This document shows, piece after piece, positions 26,011-40,574 of a stretch of 64,000 bases of DNA; position 1 is the stretch's first letter; each line of letters starts with the position of its first letter. This DNA comes from Atherix ibis (lineage: Eukaryota > Arthropoda > Insecta > Diptera > Athericidae): positions 79,036,806 through 79,100,805 of the forward strand of contig OY282608.1 in the NCBI GenBank assembly GCA_958298945.1, in the 5' to 3' direction. A model generated the notes under the pieces. It did no database searches. It saw nothing but the letters and a program-made list of their open reading frames with translations, and was not told where the DNA came from. The translations under genes and the position numbers were made by a program.

Positions 26011-28205
26011 CAAACCAACAAACCAACAAACCAAAAAACCAACAAACCAACAAACAAACAAACCAACAATCCAACAAACCAACAAACCAACAAACCAACA
26101 AACGAACAAACCAACAAACCAACAAACCAACAAACCAACAAACCAAAAACCAACATGCCAACAAGCCAAAAAACAAACAAACCAACAAACCAACAAACCA
26201 ACTAACCAACAAACCAACAAACCAATAAACCAACAAACCAACAAACCAACAAACCAACATGCCAGCAAGACAACAAACAAACAAACCAACAAACCAACAA
26301 ACCAACAAACCAACAACCCAACAAACCAAAAAATCAACAAACGAACAAACCAACAAACCTACAAACCAACAAACAAACAAACCAACAAACCAACAAACCA
26401 ACAAACCAAAAAACCAACAAACCAACAAACCAACAAACCAACAAGCCAACAAACCAACAAACCAATATGCCAACAAGCCAACAAACAAACAAACTAACAA
26501 ATCAACAAACCAACAAACCAACAAAACAACAAACCAAAAAACCAACAAAACAACAAACCAACAAACCAAAAAACCAACAAACCAACAAACCAACAAGCCA
26601 ACTAACCAACAAACCAACAAACCAACAAACCAACAAACCAGCAAACCAACAAACCAACAAGCCAACAAACTAACAAACCAACAAGTTAACAAACCAACAA
26701 ACCAACAAACCAACAAACCTACAAACCAACAAACAAATAAACCAACAAACTAACAAACCAACAAACCAACAAACCAACAAACCAACAAGCCAACAAGCCA
26801 ACAAACCAACAAACCAACAAACCAACACAACAACAAACCAACAAACCAACAAACCAACAAACCAACAAACCAACAAGCCAACAAACCAACAAACCAACAA
26901 GCCAACAAACCAAAAAACCAACAAACGAACTAACCAACAAACCAACAAACCAACAAACAAACAAACAAACAAACCATTAAACCAACAAACCAACAAACCA
27001 ACAAACCAACAAACCAACAAACCAACAAGCCAACAAACCAACAAACCAACATGCCAAAAAGCCAACAAGCCAACAAACAAACAAACCAACAAACCAACAA
27101 ACCAACAACCCAACAAACCAACAAACCAACAAACCAACAAACCAACAAGCCAACAAACCAACAAACAAACATGCTAACAAGCCAACAAACCGACAAACCA
27201 ACAAACCAACAAGCCAACAAACCAAAAAACCAACGAACCAACAAACCAACAAGCCAACAAGCCAACAAACCAACAAACCAACAAACCAACAAACCAACAA
27301 AAAAACAAACCAACAAACCAACAAACCAACAAACCAACAAACCAACAAACCAACATGCCAACAAGCCAACAATCCAACAAACAAACAAACCAACAAACCA
27401 ACAAACCAACAAACCAACAAACCAACAAACCAACAAACCAACAAACCAACAAGCCAACAAACCAACAAACAAACATGCTAACAAGCCAACAAACCGACAA
27501 ACCAACAAACCAACAAGCCAACAAACCAAAAAGCCAACAAACCAAAAAACCAACAAACGAACAAACCAACAAACCAACAAACCAACAAACAAGCAAACCA
27601 ACAAACCAATAAACCAACAAACCAACAAACCAACAAACCAACAAACCAACAAGCCAACAAACCAACAAACCAACATGCCAACAAGCCAACAAACAAACAA
27701 ACCAACAAACCAACAAACCAACAAACCAACAAACCAACAAACCAAAAAACCAACGAACCAACAAACCAACAAGCCAGCAAGCCAACAAATAAACAAACCA
27801 ACAAACCAACAAACCAACAAACCAACAAACCAACAAACAAACAAACAAACAAACCAACAAACCAACAAACCAACAAAACAAACTAACAAACCAACAAGTT
27901 AACAAACCAAGAGACCAATAGACCAATAAACCTACAAACCAACGAACAAATAAACCAACAAACCAACAAACCAACAAACCAACAAGCCAACAAGCCAACA
28001 TACCAACAAACCAACAAACCAACAACCCAATAAACCAACAAACCAACAAACGAACAAACCAACAAACCAAGTAACCAACAAACAAACAAACCAACAAATC
28101 AACAAACCAACAAACCAACAAACAAACAAACCAACAAACCAACAAACCAACAAGCCAACAAACCAACAAACCAACAAACCAACAAACCAACAAACCAACA
28201 AACCA
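25680..28205 (+). repeat. About 2.5-kb tandem duplication, copy 1
   Basis: Variants recur 2.52-2.62 kb downstream in the same order: M2 (25,725 and 28,249), catgccagcaag (ATG 26,259 and 28,847, offset 2,588), ccattaaacc (26,974 and 29,594, offset 2,620), atgctaac (27,171 and 29,775; 27,475 and 30,031), a register-shifting aaaacaaactaac (about 27,876 and 30,416), agttaac (27,897 and 30,437, offset 2,540) and aagtaacc (28,069 and 30,601). The drift in offset shows octamer-scale gains and losses since duplication. Confidence 0.82.
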
Positions 28206-30740
28206 ACAAACCAACATACCAACAAGCCAACAAACTAACAAACCAACAAGTTAACAAACCAACAAACCAACAAACCAACAAACCAACAAACAAACAAGCC
28301 AACAAACCAACAAACCAACAAACCAACAAACCAACAAACAAACAAGCCAACAAGCCAACAAACCAACAAACCAACAAGCCGACAAACCAACAAACCAACA
28401 AACCAACAAACAAATAAACCAACAAACCAACAAACCAACATACCAAAAAACCAACAAACCAACAAGCCAACAGACCAACAAACCAACAAGCCAACAGACC
28501 AACAAACCAACAAGCCAACAAGCCAACAAACCAAAAAACCAACAAACGAACAAACCAACAAACCAACAAACCAACAAACCAACAAACCAACAAACCAACA
28601 AACAAACAAACCAACAAACCAACAAACCAACAAACCAACAAACCAACAAACCAACAAACCAACAAACCAACAAACCAACAAACCAACAAACCAACAAACC
28701 AACAAACCAACAAACCAACAAACCAACAAACCAAAAACCAACATGCCAACAAGCCAAAAAACAAACAAACCAACAAACCAACAAACCAACTAACCAACAA
28801 ACCAACAAACCAATAAACCAACAAACCAACAAACCAACAAACCAACATGCCAGCAAGCCAACAAACAAACAAACCAACAAACCAACAAACCAACAAACCA
28901 ACAAGCCAACAAACCAAAAAATCAACAAACGAACAAACCAACAAACCTACAAACCAACAAACAAACAAACCAACAAACCAACAAACCAACAAACCAACAA
29001 ACCAACAAAGCAACAAACCAACAAACCAACAAGCCAACAAACCAACAAAGCAACATGCCAACAAGCCAACAAACAAACAAACTAACAAATCAACAAACCA
29101 ACAAACCAACAAACCAACAAACCAACAAACCAACAAACCAACAAACCAACAAACCAACAAACCAACAAACCAACAAACCAAAAAACCAACAAACCAACAA
29201 ACCAACAAGCCAACTAACCAACAAACCAACAAACCAACAAACCAACAAACCAACAAACCAACAAACCAACAAACCAACAAGCCAACAAACTAACAAACCA
29301 ACAAGTTAACAAACCAACAAACCAACAAACCAACAAACCAACAAACCTACAAACCAACAAACAAATAAACCAACAAACTAACAAACCAACAAACCAACAA
29401 GCCAACAAGCCAACAAACCGACAAACCAACAAACCAACACACCAACAAACCAACAAACCAACAAACCAACAAACCAACAAACCAACAAACCAACAAGCCA
29501 ACAGACCAACAAACCAACAAGCCAACAAACCAAAAAACCAACAAACGAACTAACCAACAAACCAACAAACCAACAAACAAACAAACAAACAAACCATTAA
29601 ACCAACAAACCAACAAACCAACAAACCAACAAACCAACAAGCCAACAAACAAACAAACCAACATGCCAACAAGCCAACAAGCCAACAAACAAACAAACCA
29701 ACAAACCAACAAACCAACAAACCAACAAACCAACAAACCAACAAACCAACAAGCCAACAAACCAACAAACAAACATGCTAACAAGCCAACAAACGGACAA
29801 ACCAACAAACCAACAAGCCAACAAGCCAACAAACCAACAAACCAAGAAACCAACAAACAAACAAACCAACAAACCAACAAACCAACAAACCAACAAACCA
29901 ACAAACCAACAAACCAACATGCCAACAAGCCAACAAGCCAACAAACAAACAAACCAACAAACCAACAAACCAACAAACCAACAAACCAACAAACCAACAA
30001 ACCAATAAGCCAACAAACCAACAAACAAACATGCTAACAAGCCAACAAACCGACAAACCAACAAACCAACAAGCCAACAAACCAACAAGCCAACAAACCA
30101 AAAAACCAACAAACGAACAAACCAACAAACCAACAAACCAACAAACAAGCAAACCAACAAACCAATAAACCAACAAACCAACAAACCAACAAACCAACAA
30201 ACCAAAAAGCCAACAAACCAACATACCAACATGCCAACAAGCCAACAAACAAACAAACCAACAAACCAACAAACCAACAAACCAACAAACCAACAAACCA
30301 AAAAACCAACGAACCAACAAACCAACAAGCCAACAAGCCAACAAACCAACAAACCAACAAACCAACAAACCAACAAACCAACAAACAAACAAACAAACAA
30401 ACCAACAAACCAACAAAACAAACTAACAAACCAACAAGTTAACAAACCAACAAACCAACAGACCAATAAACCTACAAACCAACAATCAAATAAACCAACA
30501 AACCAACAAACCAACAAACCAACAAGCCAACATACCAACAAACCAACAAACCAACAAACCAATAAACCAACAAACCAACAAACGAACAAACCAACAAACC
30601 AAGTAACCAACAAACAAACAAACCAACAAACCAACAAACCAACAAACCAACAAACAAACAAACCAACAAACCAACAAACCAACAAGCCAACAAACCAATA
30701 AACCAACAAACCAACAAACCAACAAACCAACAAGCCAACA
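28206..30740 (+). repeat. About 2.5-kb tandem duplication, copy 2
   Basis: This is the direct copy of the preceding unit. It contains one of the longest clean runs of consensus octamers that I saw (about 28,611-28,732) and a 7-mer (ccaaaaa) just before ATG 28,742. Its final third, from about 30,100, is also present a third time near 37,540 onward at an offset of 7,438-7,462 bp. Confidence 0.82.
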
Positions 30741-32861
30741 AGCCAACAAACCAACAAACTAACAAATCAACAAACAAATAAACCAACAAACTAACAAACC
30801 AACAAACCAACAAACAAATAAACCAACAAACCAACAAACCAACAAACCAACAAACCAACAAACCAACAAACCAACAAACCAACAAACCAACAAACCAACA
30901 AACCAACAAGCCAACAAGCCAACAAACCAAAAAACCAACAAACGAACAAACAAACAAACCAACAAACCAACAAACAAACAAACCAACAATCCAACAAACC
31001 AACAAACGAACAAACGAACAAACCAACAAACCAACAAACCAACAAACCAACAAACAAACAAACCAACAAACCATCAAACCAAGAAGCCAACAAACCAAAA
31101 AACCAACATACGAACAAACCGACAAACCAACAAACCAACAAACAACTAAACCAATAATCCAACAAACCAACAAACCAGCAAATAAACAAACCAACAAACC
31201 AACAAGCCAACAAACCAACAAACCAACATGCCACCAAGCCAACAAACAAACAAACCAACAAACCAACAAACCAACAAACCAACAAACCAACAAACCAACA
31301 AACCAACAAACCAAAAAACCAACAAACGAACAAACCAACAAACCAACAAGCCAACAAACCAACAAACCAACAAACCAACAAACCAACAAACCAACAAACC
31401 AACAAACCAACAAGCCAACAAACTTACAAACCAACAAGTTAACAAACCAACAAACCAGCAAACCAACAAACCAACAAACAAATAAACCAACAAACCAACA
31501 AACCAACAAACCAACAAACCAACAAACCAACAGACCAACAAGCCAACAAACCAACAAGCCAATAAGCCAACAAACCAACAAACCAACAAGCCAACAAACC
31601 AACAAACCAACAAACCAACAAACCAACAAACCAAAAAACCAACAAACGAACAAACTAAAAACCAACAGAAGAACAAACCAACAAACCAACAAACCAACAA
31701 ACCGACAAATCAACAAACCGACAAACCGACAAACCAACAAACCAACAAACAACTAAACCAATAAACCAACAAACCAGCAAACCAGCAAACCAACAAACCA
31801 ACAAACCAACAAGCCAACAAACCAACAAACCAACATGCCAACAAGCCAACAAACAAACAAACCAACAAACCAACAAAACAACAAACCAACAAACCAACAA
31901 ACCAAAAAACCAACAAACGAACAAACCAACAAACCAACAAGCCAACAAACCAACAAACCAACAAACCAACAAACCAACAAACCAACAAACCAACAAACCA
32001 ACAAACCAACAAACCAACAAACCAACAAACCAGCAAGCCAACTAACTTACAAACCAACAAGTTAACAAACCAACAAACCAGAAAACCAACAAACCAACAA
32101 ACAAATAAACCAACAAACCAACAAACCAACAGACCAACAAGCCAACAAACCAACAAGCCAATAAGCCAACAAACCAACAAACCAACAAGCCAACAAACCA
32201 ACAAACCAACAAACCAAAAAACCAACAAACGGACAAACTAAAAACCAACAGAAGAACAAACCAACAAACCAACAAACCAACAAACCGACAAACCAACAAA
32301 CCAACAAACCAACAAACCAACAAACCAACAAACGAACAAACCAACAAACCAAGGAACCAACAAACCAACAAACCAACAAACCAATAAACCAACAAACCAA
32401 CAAACCAACAAACCAACAAACCACAAAACAGCAAACCAACAAACCAACAAACCAATAAACCAACAAACCAACAAACCAACAAACCAACAAACCAACAAAC
32501 CAACAAACCAACAAACCAATAAACCAACAAACCAACAAACCAACAAACCAACAAACCAACAAACCAACAAGCCAACAAACCAAAAAACCAACATGTCAAC
32601 AAGCCAACAAACAAACAAACCAACAAACCAACAAGCCAACAAGCTAACAAACCAAAAAACCAACAAACGAACGAACCGACAAACCAACAAACCAACAAAC
32701 AAACAAACCAATAAACCAACATACCAACAAGCCAACAAACAAACAAACCAACAAACCAACAAACCAACAAACCAACAAACCAACAAACCAACAAACCAAC
32801 AAACCAACAAACCAAAAAACCAACAAACTAACAAACCAACAAGCCAACAAACCAACAAACC
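30741..32861 (+). repeat. Block E right part
   Basis: This is satellite with two related segments, each running M1 (ATG 31,228 and 31,835), M2 (agttaac about 31,437 and 32,058) and aaaaccaacagaagaac (about 31,659 and 32,243). Before the first M1 lie catacgaac (31,107) and a pair of aacgaac variants. Near 32,351 and 32,421 occur the rare caaggaacc and ccacaaaacagc, which reappear together 15,402 bp downstream. Segment 30,741-31,690 is copied near 38,190-39,140. Confidence 0.75.
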
Positions 32862-35143
32862 AACAAACAAAAAAACCAACAAACCAACAAACCAACAAAC
32901 CAACAAACCAACAAGCCAAAAAACTAACAAACAAACTAAAAAACTAAGAAACGAACTAACCGACAAACTAACAAACCAACAAACAAACAAACCAACAAAC
33001 CAACATGCCAACAAGCCAACAAACAAACAAACCAGAAAACAAACAAACCAACAAACCAACAAACCAACAAACCAACAAACCAACAAACCAACAAACCAAC
33101 AAACCAGAAAACCAACAAACTAACAAACCAACAAGCCAACAAACCAACAAACCAACAAACCAACAAACCAACAAACCAACAAACCAACAAACCAACAAGC
33201 CAACAAACTAACAAACGAACAAGTTAATAAACCAACAAACCAACAAACCAACAAACCAACAAACCAACAAACCAACAAACCAACAAACCAACATGCCAAC
33301 AAGCCAACAAACAAACAAACCAACAAACCAACAAACCAACAAACCAACAAACCAACAAACCAACAAACCAACAAACCAACAAACCAACAAACCAACAAAC
33401 CAACAAACCAACAAACCAACAAGCCAACAAACTAACAAACCAACAAGTTAACAAACCAACAAACCAACAAGCCAACAAACCAACAAATCAACAAACCAAC
33501 AAACCAACAAACCAACATGCCAACAAGCCAACAAACCAAAAAACCAACAAACCAACAAACCAACAAGCCAACAAACCAACAAACCAACAAACCAACAAAC
33601 CATCAAACCAACAAACCAACAAACCAACAAACCAACAAGCCAACAAACTAACAAACCAACAAGTTAACAAACCAACAAACCAACAAACCAACAAACCAAC
33701 AAACCAACAAACCAACAAATAAATAAGCCAACAAACCAACAAACCAACAAACCAACAAACCAACAAACCAACAAGCCAACAAGCCAACAAACCAACAAAC
33801 CAACAAGCCAACAAACCAACAAACCAACAAACCAACAAACAAATAAACCAACAAACCAACAAACCAACAAACCAACAAACCAACAAACCAACAAACCAAC
33901 AAACCAACAAACCAACAAACCAAGAAACCAACAAGCCAACAAACCAACAAACCAACATGCCAAAAGGCCAACAAACAAACAAACCAACAAACCAACAAGC
34001 CAACAAACCAACTAACCAACAAACCAACAAACCAATAAACGAACAAACCAACAAACCAACAAACCAACAAACCAACAAAAAAACAAACCAACAAACAATC
34101 TAACCAACAAGCCAACAAACCAAAAAACTAACAAACGAACAAACCGACAAACCAACAAACCAACAAACCAACAAATGAACAAACCAACAAACCAACAAAC
34201 TAACAAACCAACAAACCAACAAACCAACAAACCAACAAACCAAAAAACCAACAAACCAACAAACCAACAAGCCAACAAACCAACAAACCAACAAAACAAT
34301 AAACCAACAAACCGACAAACCAACAAACCAACAAACCAACAAGCCAACAAACTAACAAACCAACAAGTTAATAAACCAACAAACCAACAAACCAACAAAC
34401 CAACAAAACCAACAAACCAACAAACCAACAAACCAACAAACCAAAAAACCAACAAACCAACAAACCAACAAGCCAACAAACCAACAAACCAACAAACCAA
34501 CAAACCAACAAACCAACAAACCAACAAACCAACAAACCAACAAACAAACAAACCAACAAACAAATAAGCCAACAAACCAACAAACCAACAAACCAACAAA
34601 CCAACAAACCAACAAGCCAACAAGCCAACAAACCATCAAACCTTTAAGCCAACAAACCAACAAACCAACAAACCAACAAACAAATAAACCAACAAACCAA
34701 CAACCCAACAAACCAACAAACCAACAAACCAACAAACCAACAAGCCAACAGACCAACAAACCAACAAGCCAACAAACCAAAAAACCAACAAACGAACAAA
34801 CCTACAAACCAACAAACAAGCAAATCACCAAACCAACGAACCAACAAACCAACAAACCAACAAGCCAACAAACCAACAAACCAACATGCCAACAAGCCAA
34901 AAAACAAACAAACCAACCAACCAACAAACCAACAAACCAACAAACCAAAAAACCAACGAACCAACAAACCAACAAGCCAACAAGCCAACAAACCAACAAA
35001 CCAACAAACCAGCAAACCAACAAACAAACAAACAAACAAACCAACAAAGCAACAAAACAAACTAACAAACCAACAAGTTAACTAACCAACAAACCAACAG
35101 ACCAATAAACCTACAAACCAACAAACCAACAAACCAACAAACA
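32862..35143 (+). repeat. 2,282-bp tandem duplication, copy 1
   Basis: From about 33,446 to 35,060 every diagnostic variant recurs exactly 2,282 bp downstream: agttaac 33,446 and 35,728, atgccaaaaggcc about 33,958 and 36,240, aatctaacc about 34,099 and 36,381, and the only local ttt, cctttaagcc, at 34,641 and 36,923. By eye I find about three substitutions over this span. The left part (aaactaagaaacgaac at 32,941 and 35,215) sits at 2,274, one octamer less. The edges are approximate. Confidence 0.92.
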
Positions 35144-37425
35144 AAAAAACCAACAAACCAACAAACCAACAAACCAACAAACCAACAAGCCAAAAAACTA
35201 ACAAACAAACTAAAAAACTAAGAAACGAACTAACCGACAAACCAACAAACCAACAAACAAACAAACCAACAAACCAACATGCCAACAAGCCAACAAACAA
35301 ACAAACCAGAAAACAAACAAACCAACAAACCAACAAACCAACAAACCAACAAACCAACAAACCAACAAACCAACAAACCAGAAAACCAACAAATTAACAA
35401 ACCAACACGCCAACAAACCAACAAACCAACAAACCAACAAACCAACAAACCAAAAAACCAACAAACCAACAAGCCAACAAACTAACAAACCAACAAGTTA
35501 ATAAACCAACAAACCAACAAACCAACAAACCAACAAACCAACAAACCAACAAACCAACAAACCAACAAACCAACAAACCAACATGCCAACAAGCCAACAA
35601 ACAAACAAACCAACAAACCAACAAACCAACAAACCAACAAACCAACAAACCAACAAACCAACAAACCAACAAACCAACAAACCAACAAACCAACAAACCA
35701 ACAAGCCAACAAACTAACAAACCAACAAGTTAACAAACCAACAAACCAACAAGCCAACAAACCAACAAATCAACAAACCAACAAACCAACAAACCAACAT
35801 GCCAACAAGCCAACAAACCAAAAAACCAACAAACCAACAAACCAACAAGCCAACAAACCAACAAACCAACAAACCAACAAACCATCAAACCAACAAACCA
35901 ACAAACCAACAAACCAACAAGCCAACAAACTAACAAACCAACAAGTTAACAAACCAACAAACCAACAAACCAACAAACCAACAAACCAACAAACCAACAA
36001 ATAAATAAGCCAACAAACCAACAAACCAACAAACCAACAAACCAACAAACCAACAAGCCAACAAGCCAACAAACCAACAAACCAACAAGCCAACAAACCA
36101 ACAAACCAACAAACCAACAAACAAATAAACCAACAAACCAACAAACCAACAAACCAACAAACCAACAAACCAACAAACCAACAAACCAACAAACCAACAA
36201 ACCAAGAAACCAACAAGCCAACAAACCAACAAACCAACATGCCAAAAGGCCAACAAACAAACAAACCAACAAACCAACAAGCCAACAAACCAACTAACCA
36301 ACAAACCAACAAACCAATAAACGAACAAACCAAGAAACCAACAAACCAACAAACCAACAAAAAAACAAACCAACAAACAATCTAACCAACAAGCCAACAA
36401 ACCAAAAAACTAACAAACGAACAAACCGACAAACCAACAAACCAACAAACCAACAAATGAACAAACCAACAAACCAACAAACTAACAAACCAACAAACCA
36501 ACAAACCAACAAACCAACAAACCAAAAAACCAACAAACCAACAAACCAACAAGCCAACAAACCAACAAACCAACAAAACAATAAACCAACAAACCGACAA
36601 ACCAACAAACCAACAAACCAACAAGCCAACAAACTAACAAACCAACAAGTTAATAAACCAACAAACCAACAAACCAACAAACCAACAAAACCAACAAACC
36701 AACAAACCAACAAACCAACAAACCAAAAAACCAACAAACCAACAAACCAACAAGCCAACAAACCAACAAACCAACAAACCAACAAACCAACAAACCAACA
36801 AACCAACAAACCAACAAACCAACAAACGAACAAACCAACAAACAAATAAGCCAACAAACCAACAAACCAACAAACCAACAAACCAACAAACCAACAAGCC
36901 AACAAGCCAACAAACCATCAAACCTTTAAGCCAACAAACCAACAAACCAACAAACCAACAAACAAATAAACCAACAAACCAACAACCCAACAAACCAACA
37001 AACCAACAAACCAACAAACCAACAAGCCAACAGACTAACAAACCAACAAGCCAACAAACCAAAAAACCAACAAACGAACAAACCTACAAACCAACAAACA
37101 AGCAAATCACCAAACCAACGAACCAACAAACCAACAAACCAACAAGCCAACAAACCAACAAACCAACATGCCAACAAGCCAAAAAACAAACAAACCAACC
37201 AACCAACAAACCAACAAACCAACAAACCAAAAAACCAACGAACCAACAAACCAACAAGCCAACAAGCCAACAAACCAACAAACCAACAAACCAGCAAACC
37301 AACAAACAAACAAACAAACAAACCAACAAACCAACAAAGCAACAAAACAAACTAACAAACCAACAAGTTAACTAACCAACAAACCAACAGACCAATAAAC
37401 CTACAAACCAACAAACCAACAAACC
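35144..37425 (+). repeat. 2,282-bp tandem duplication, copy 2
   Basis: This is the direct copy of 32,862-35,143. Single-base differences include ccaagaaacc near 36,330, aacgaac near 36,827 and aacagactaac near 37,034. One extra octamer near 37,330 changes the offset to 2,290 at the right end. After about 37,430 the sequence enters the family last seen near 30 kb. Confidence 0.92.
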
Positions 37426-40400
37426 AACAAACCAAAAAACCAACGAACCAACAAACCAACAAGCCAACAAGCCAACAAACCGACAAACCAACAAACCAAC
37501 AAGCCAACAAACCAACAAGCCAACAAACCAAAAAACCAACAAACGAACAAACCAACAAACCAACAAACCAACAAACAAGCAAACCAACAAACCAATAAAC
37601 CAACAAACCAACAAACCAACAAACCAACAAACCAACAAGCCAACAAACCAACAAACCAACATGCCAACAAGCCAACAAACAAACAAACCAACAAACCAAC
37701 AAACCAACAAACCAACAAACCAACAAACCAACAAACCCAAAAACCAACGAACCAACAAACCAACAAGCCAACAAGCCAACAAACCAACAAACCAACAAAC
37801 CAACAAACCAACAAACAAACAAACAAACAAACCAACAAACCAACAAACCAACAAAACAAACTAACAAACCAACAAGTTAACAAACCAACAAACCAACAGA
37901 CCAATAAACCTACAAACCAACAAACAAATAAACCAACAAACCAACAAACCAACAAACCAACAAGCCAACAAGCCAACATACCAACAAACCAACAAACCAA
38001 CAAAACAATAAACCAACAAACCAACAAACGAACAAACCAACAAACCAAGTAACCAACAAACAAACAAACCAACAAACCAACAAACCAACAAACCAACAAA
38101 CAAACAAACCAACAAACCAACAAACCAACAAACCAACAAGCCAACAAACCAATAAACCAACAAACCAACAAACCAACAAACCAACAAGCCAACAAGCCAA
38201 CAAACCAACAAACTAACAAATCAACAAACAAATAAACCAACAAACTAACAAACCAACAAACCAACAAACCAACAAACAAATAAACCAACAAACCAACAAA
38301 CCAACAAACCAACAAACCAAAAAACCAACAAACCAACAAACCAACAAGCCAACAAACCAACAAACCAACAAGCCAACAAGCCAACAAACCGAAAAACCAA
38401 CAAACGAACAAACCAACAAACCAACAAACCAACAAACAAACAAACCAACAATCCAACAAACCAACAAACGAACAAACGAACAAACCAACAAACCAACAAA
38501 CCAACAAACAAACAAACCAACAAACCATCAAACCAAGAAGCCAACAAACCAAAAAACCAACATACGAACAAACCGACAAACCAACAAACCAACAAACAAC
38601 TAAACCAATAAACCAACAAACAAACAAACCAGCAAACCAACAAACCAACAAACCAACAAGCCAACAAACCAACAAACCAACATGCCAACAAGCCAACAAA
38701 CAAACAAACCAACAAACCACCAAACCAACAAACCAACAAACCAACAAACCAACAAACCAAAAAACCAACAAACGAACAAACGAACAAACCAACAAACCAA
38801 CAAACCAACAAACCAACAAACCAACAAACCAACAAACCAACAAACCAACAAACCAACAAACCAACAAACCAACAAGCCAACAAACTTACAAACCAACAAG
38901 TTAACAAACCAACAAACCAGCAAACCAACAAACCAACAAACAAATAAACCAACAAACCAACAAACCAACAAACCAACAAACCAACAGACCAACAAACCAA
39001 CAAACCAACAAGCCAATAAGCCAACAAGCCAACAAACCAACAAGCCAACAAACCAACAAACCAACAAACCAACAAACCAAAAAACCAACAAACGAACAAA
39101 CTAAAAACCAACAGAAGAACAAACCAACAAACCAACAAAACGACAAACCAACAAACCAACAAACCAACAAACCAACAAACGAACAAGCTAACAAACCAAA
39201 AAACCAACAAACGAACAAACCAACAAACCAACGAACCAACAAACAAACAAACCAACAAACCAACAAACCAACAAAAAAACCAACCAACAAACAATCAAAC
39301 CAACAAGCCACCAAACCAAAAAACTAACAAACGAACAAACCGACAAACCAACAAACCAACAAACAAACAAACCAATAAACCAACATGCCAACAAGCCAAC
39401 AAACAAACAAACCAACAAACCAACAAACCAACAAACCAACAAACCAACAAACCAACAAACCAAAAAACCAACAAACTAACAAACCAACAAGCCAACAAAC
39501 CAACAAACCAACAAACCAACAAACCAACAAACTAACAAACCAACAAACCAACAAGCCAACAAACTAACAAACAAACTAAAAAACTAACAAACGAACTAAC
39601 CGACAAACCAACAAACCAACAAACAAACAAACCAACAAACCAACATGCCAACAAGCCAACAAACAAACAAACCAACAAACCAACAAACCAACAAACCAAC
39701 AAACCAACAAACCAGAAAACCAACAAACTAACAAACCAACAAGCCAACAAACCAACAAACCAACAAACCAACAAACCAACAAACCAACAAACCAACAAAC
39801 CAACAAGCCAACAAACTAACAAACCAACAAGTTAACAAACCAACAAACCAACAAACCAACAAACCAACAAACCAACAAACCAACAAACCAACAAACCAAC
39901 ATGCCAACAAGCCAACAAACAAACAAACCAACAAACCAACAAACCAACAAACCAACAAACCAACAAACCAACAAACCAACAAACCAACAAACCAACAAAC
40001 CAACAAACCAACAAACCAACAAACCAACAAACCAACAAACCAACAAGCCAACAAACTAGCAAACCAACAAGTTAACAAACCAACAACCCAACAAGCCAAC
40101 AAACCAACAAACCAACAAACCAACAAACCAACATGCCAACAAGCCAACAAACCAAAAAACCAACAAACCAACAAACCAACAAGCCAACAAACCAACAAAC
40201 CAACAAACCATCAAACCAACAAACCAACAAACCAACAAACCAACAAGCCAACAAACTAACAAACCAACAAACCAACAAACCAACAAACCAACAAACCAAC
40301 AAACCAACAAACCAACATGCCAACAAACCAACAAACCAACAAACCAACAAACCAACAAACCAACAAACCAACAAACCAACAAACCAACAAGCCAACAAAC

Positions 40401-40574
40401 CAACAAACCAACATGCCAAAAGGCAAACAAACAAACAAACCAACAAACCAACAAGCCAACAAGCTAACAAACCAAAAAACCAACAAACGAACAAACCAAC
40501 AAACCAACGAACCAACAAACAAACAAACCAACAAACCAACAAACCAACAAACGAACAAACCAACAAACCAACAA
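37426..40574 (+). repeat. Block G: long-range copy of 30-31.7 kb plus module shared with 45 kb
   Basis: About 37,540-39,140 follows 30,100-31,690 at 7,438-7,462 bp: aaaacaaactaac near 37,854, aagtaacc 38,047, catacgaac 38,561, ATG 38,682, M2 38,899 and aaaccaacagaag 39,108. About 39,090-39,490 is repeated exactly 6,019 bp downstream (45,109-45,509). About 39,830-40,250 is repeated near 45,655-46,090 at about 5,825 bp. The block closes with atgccaaaaggc (40,413) and ends near aaaaaaacaaacc at 40,580. Confidence 0.8.
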
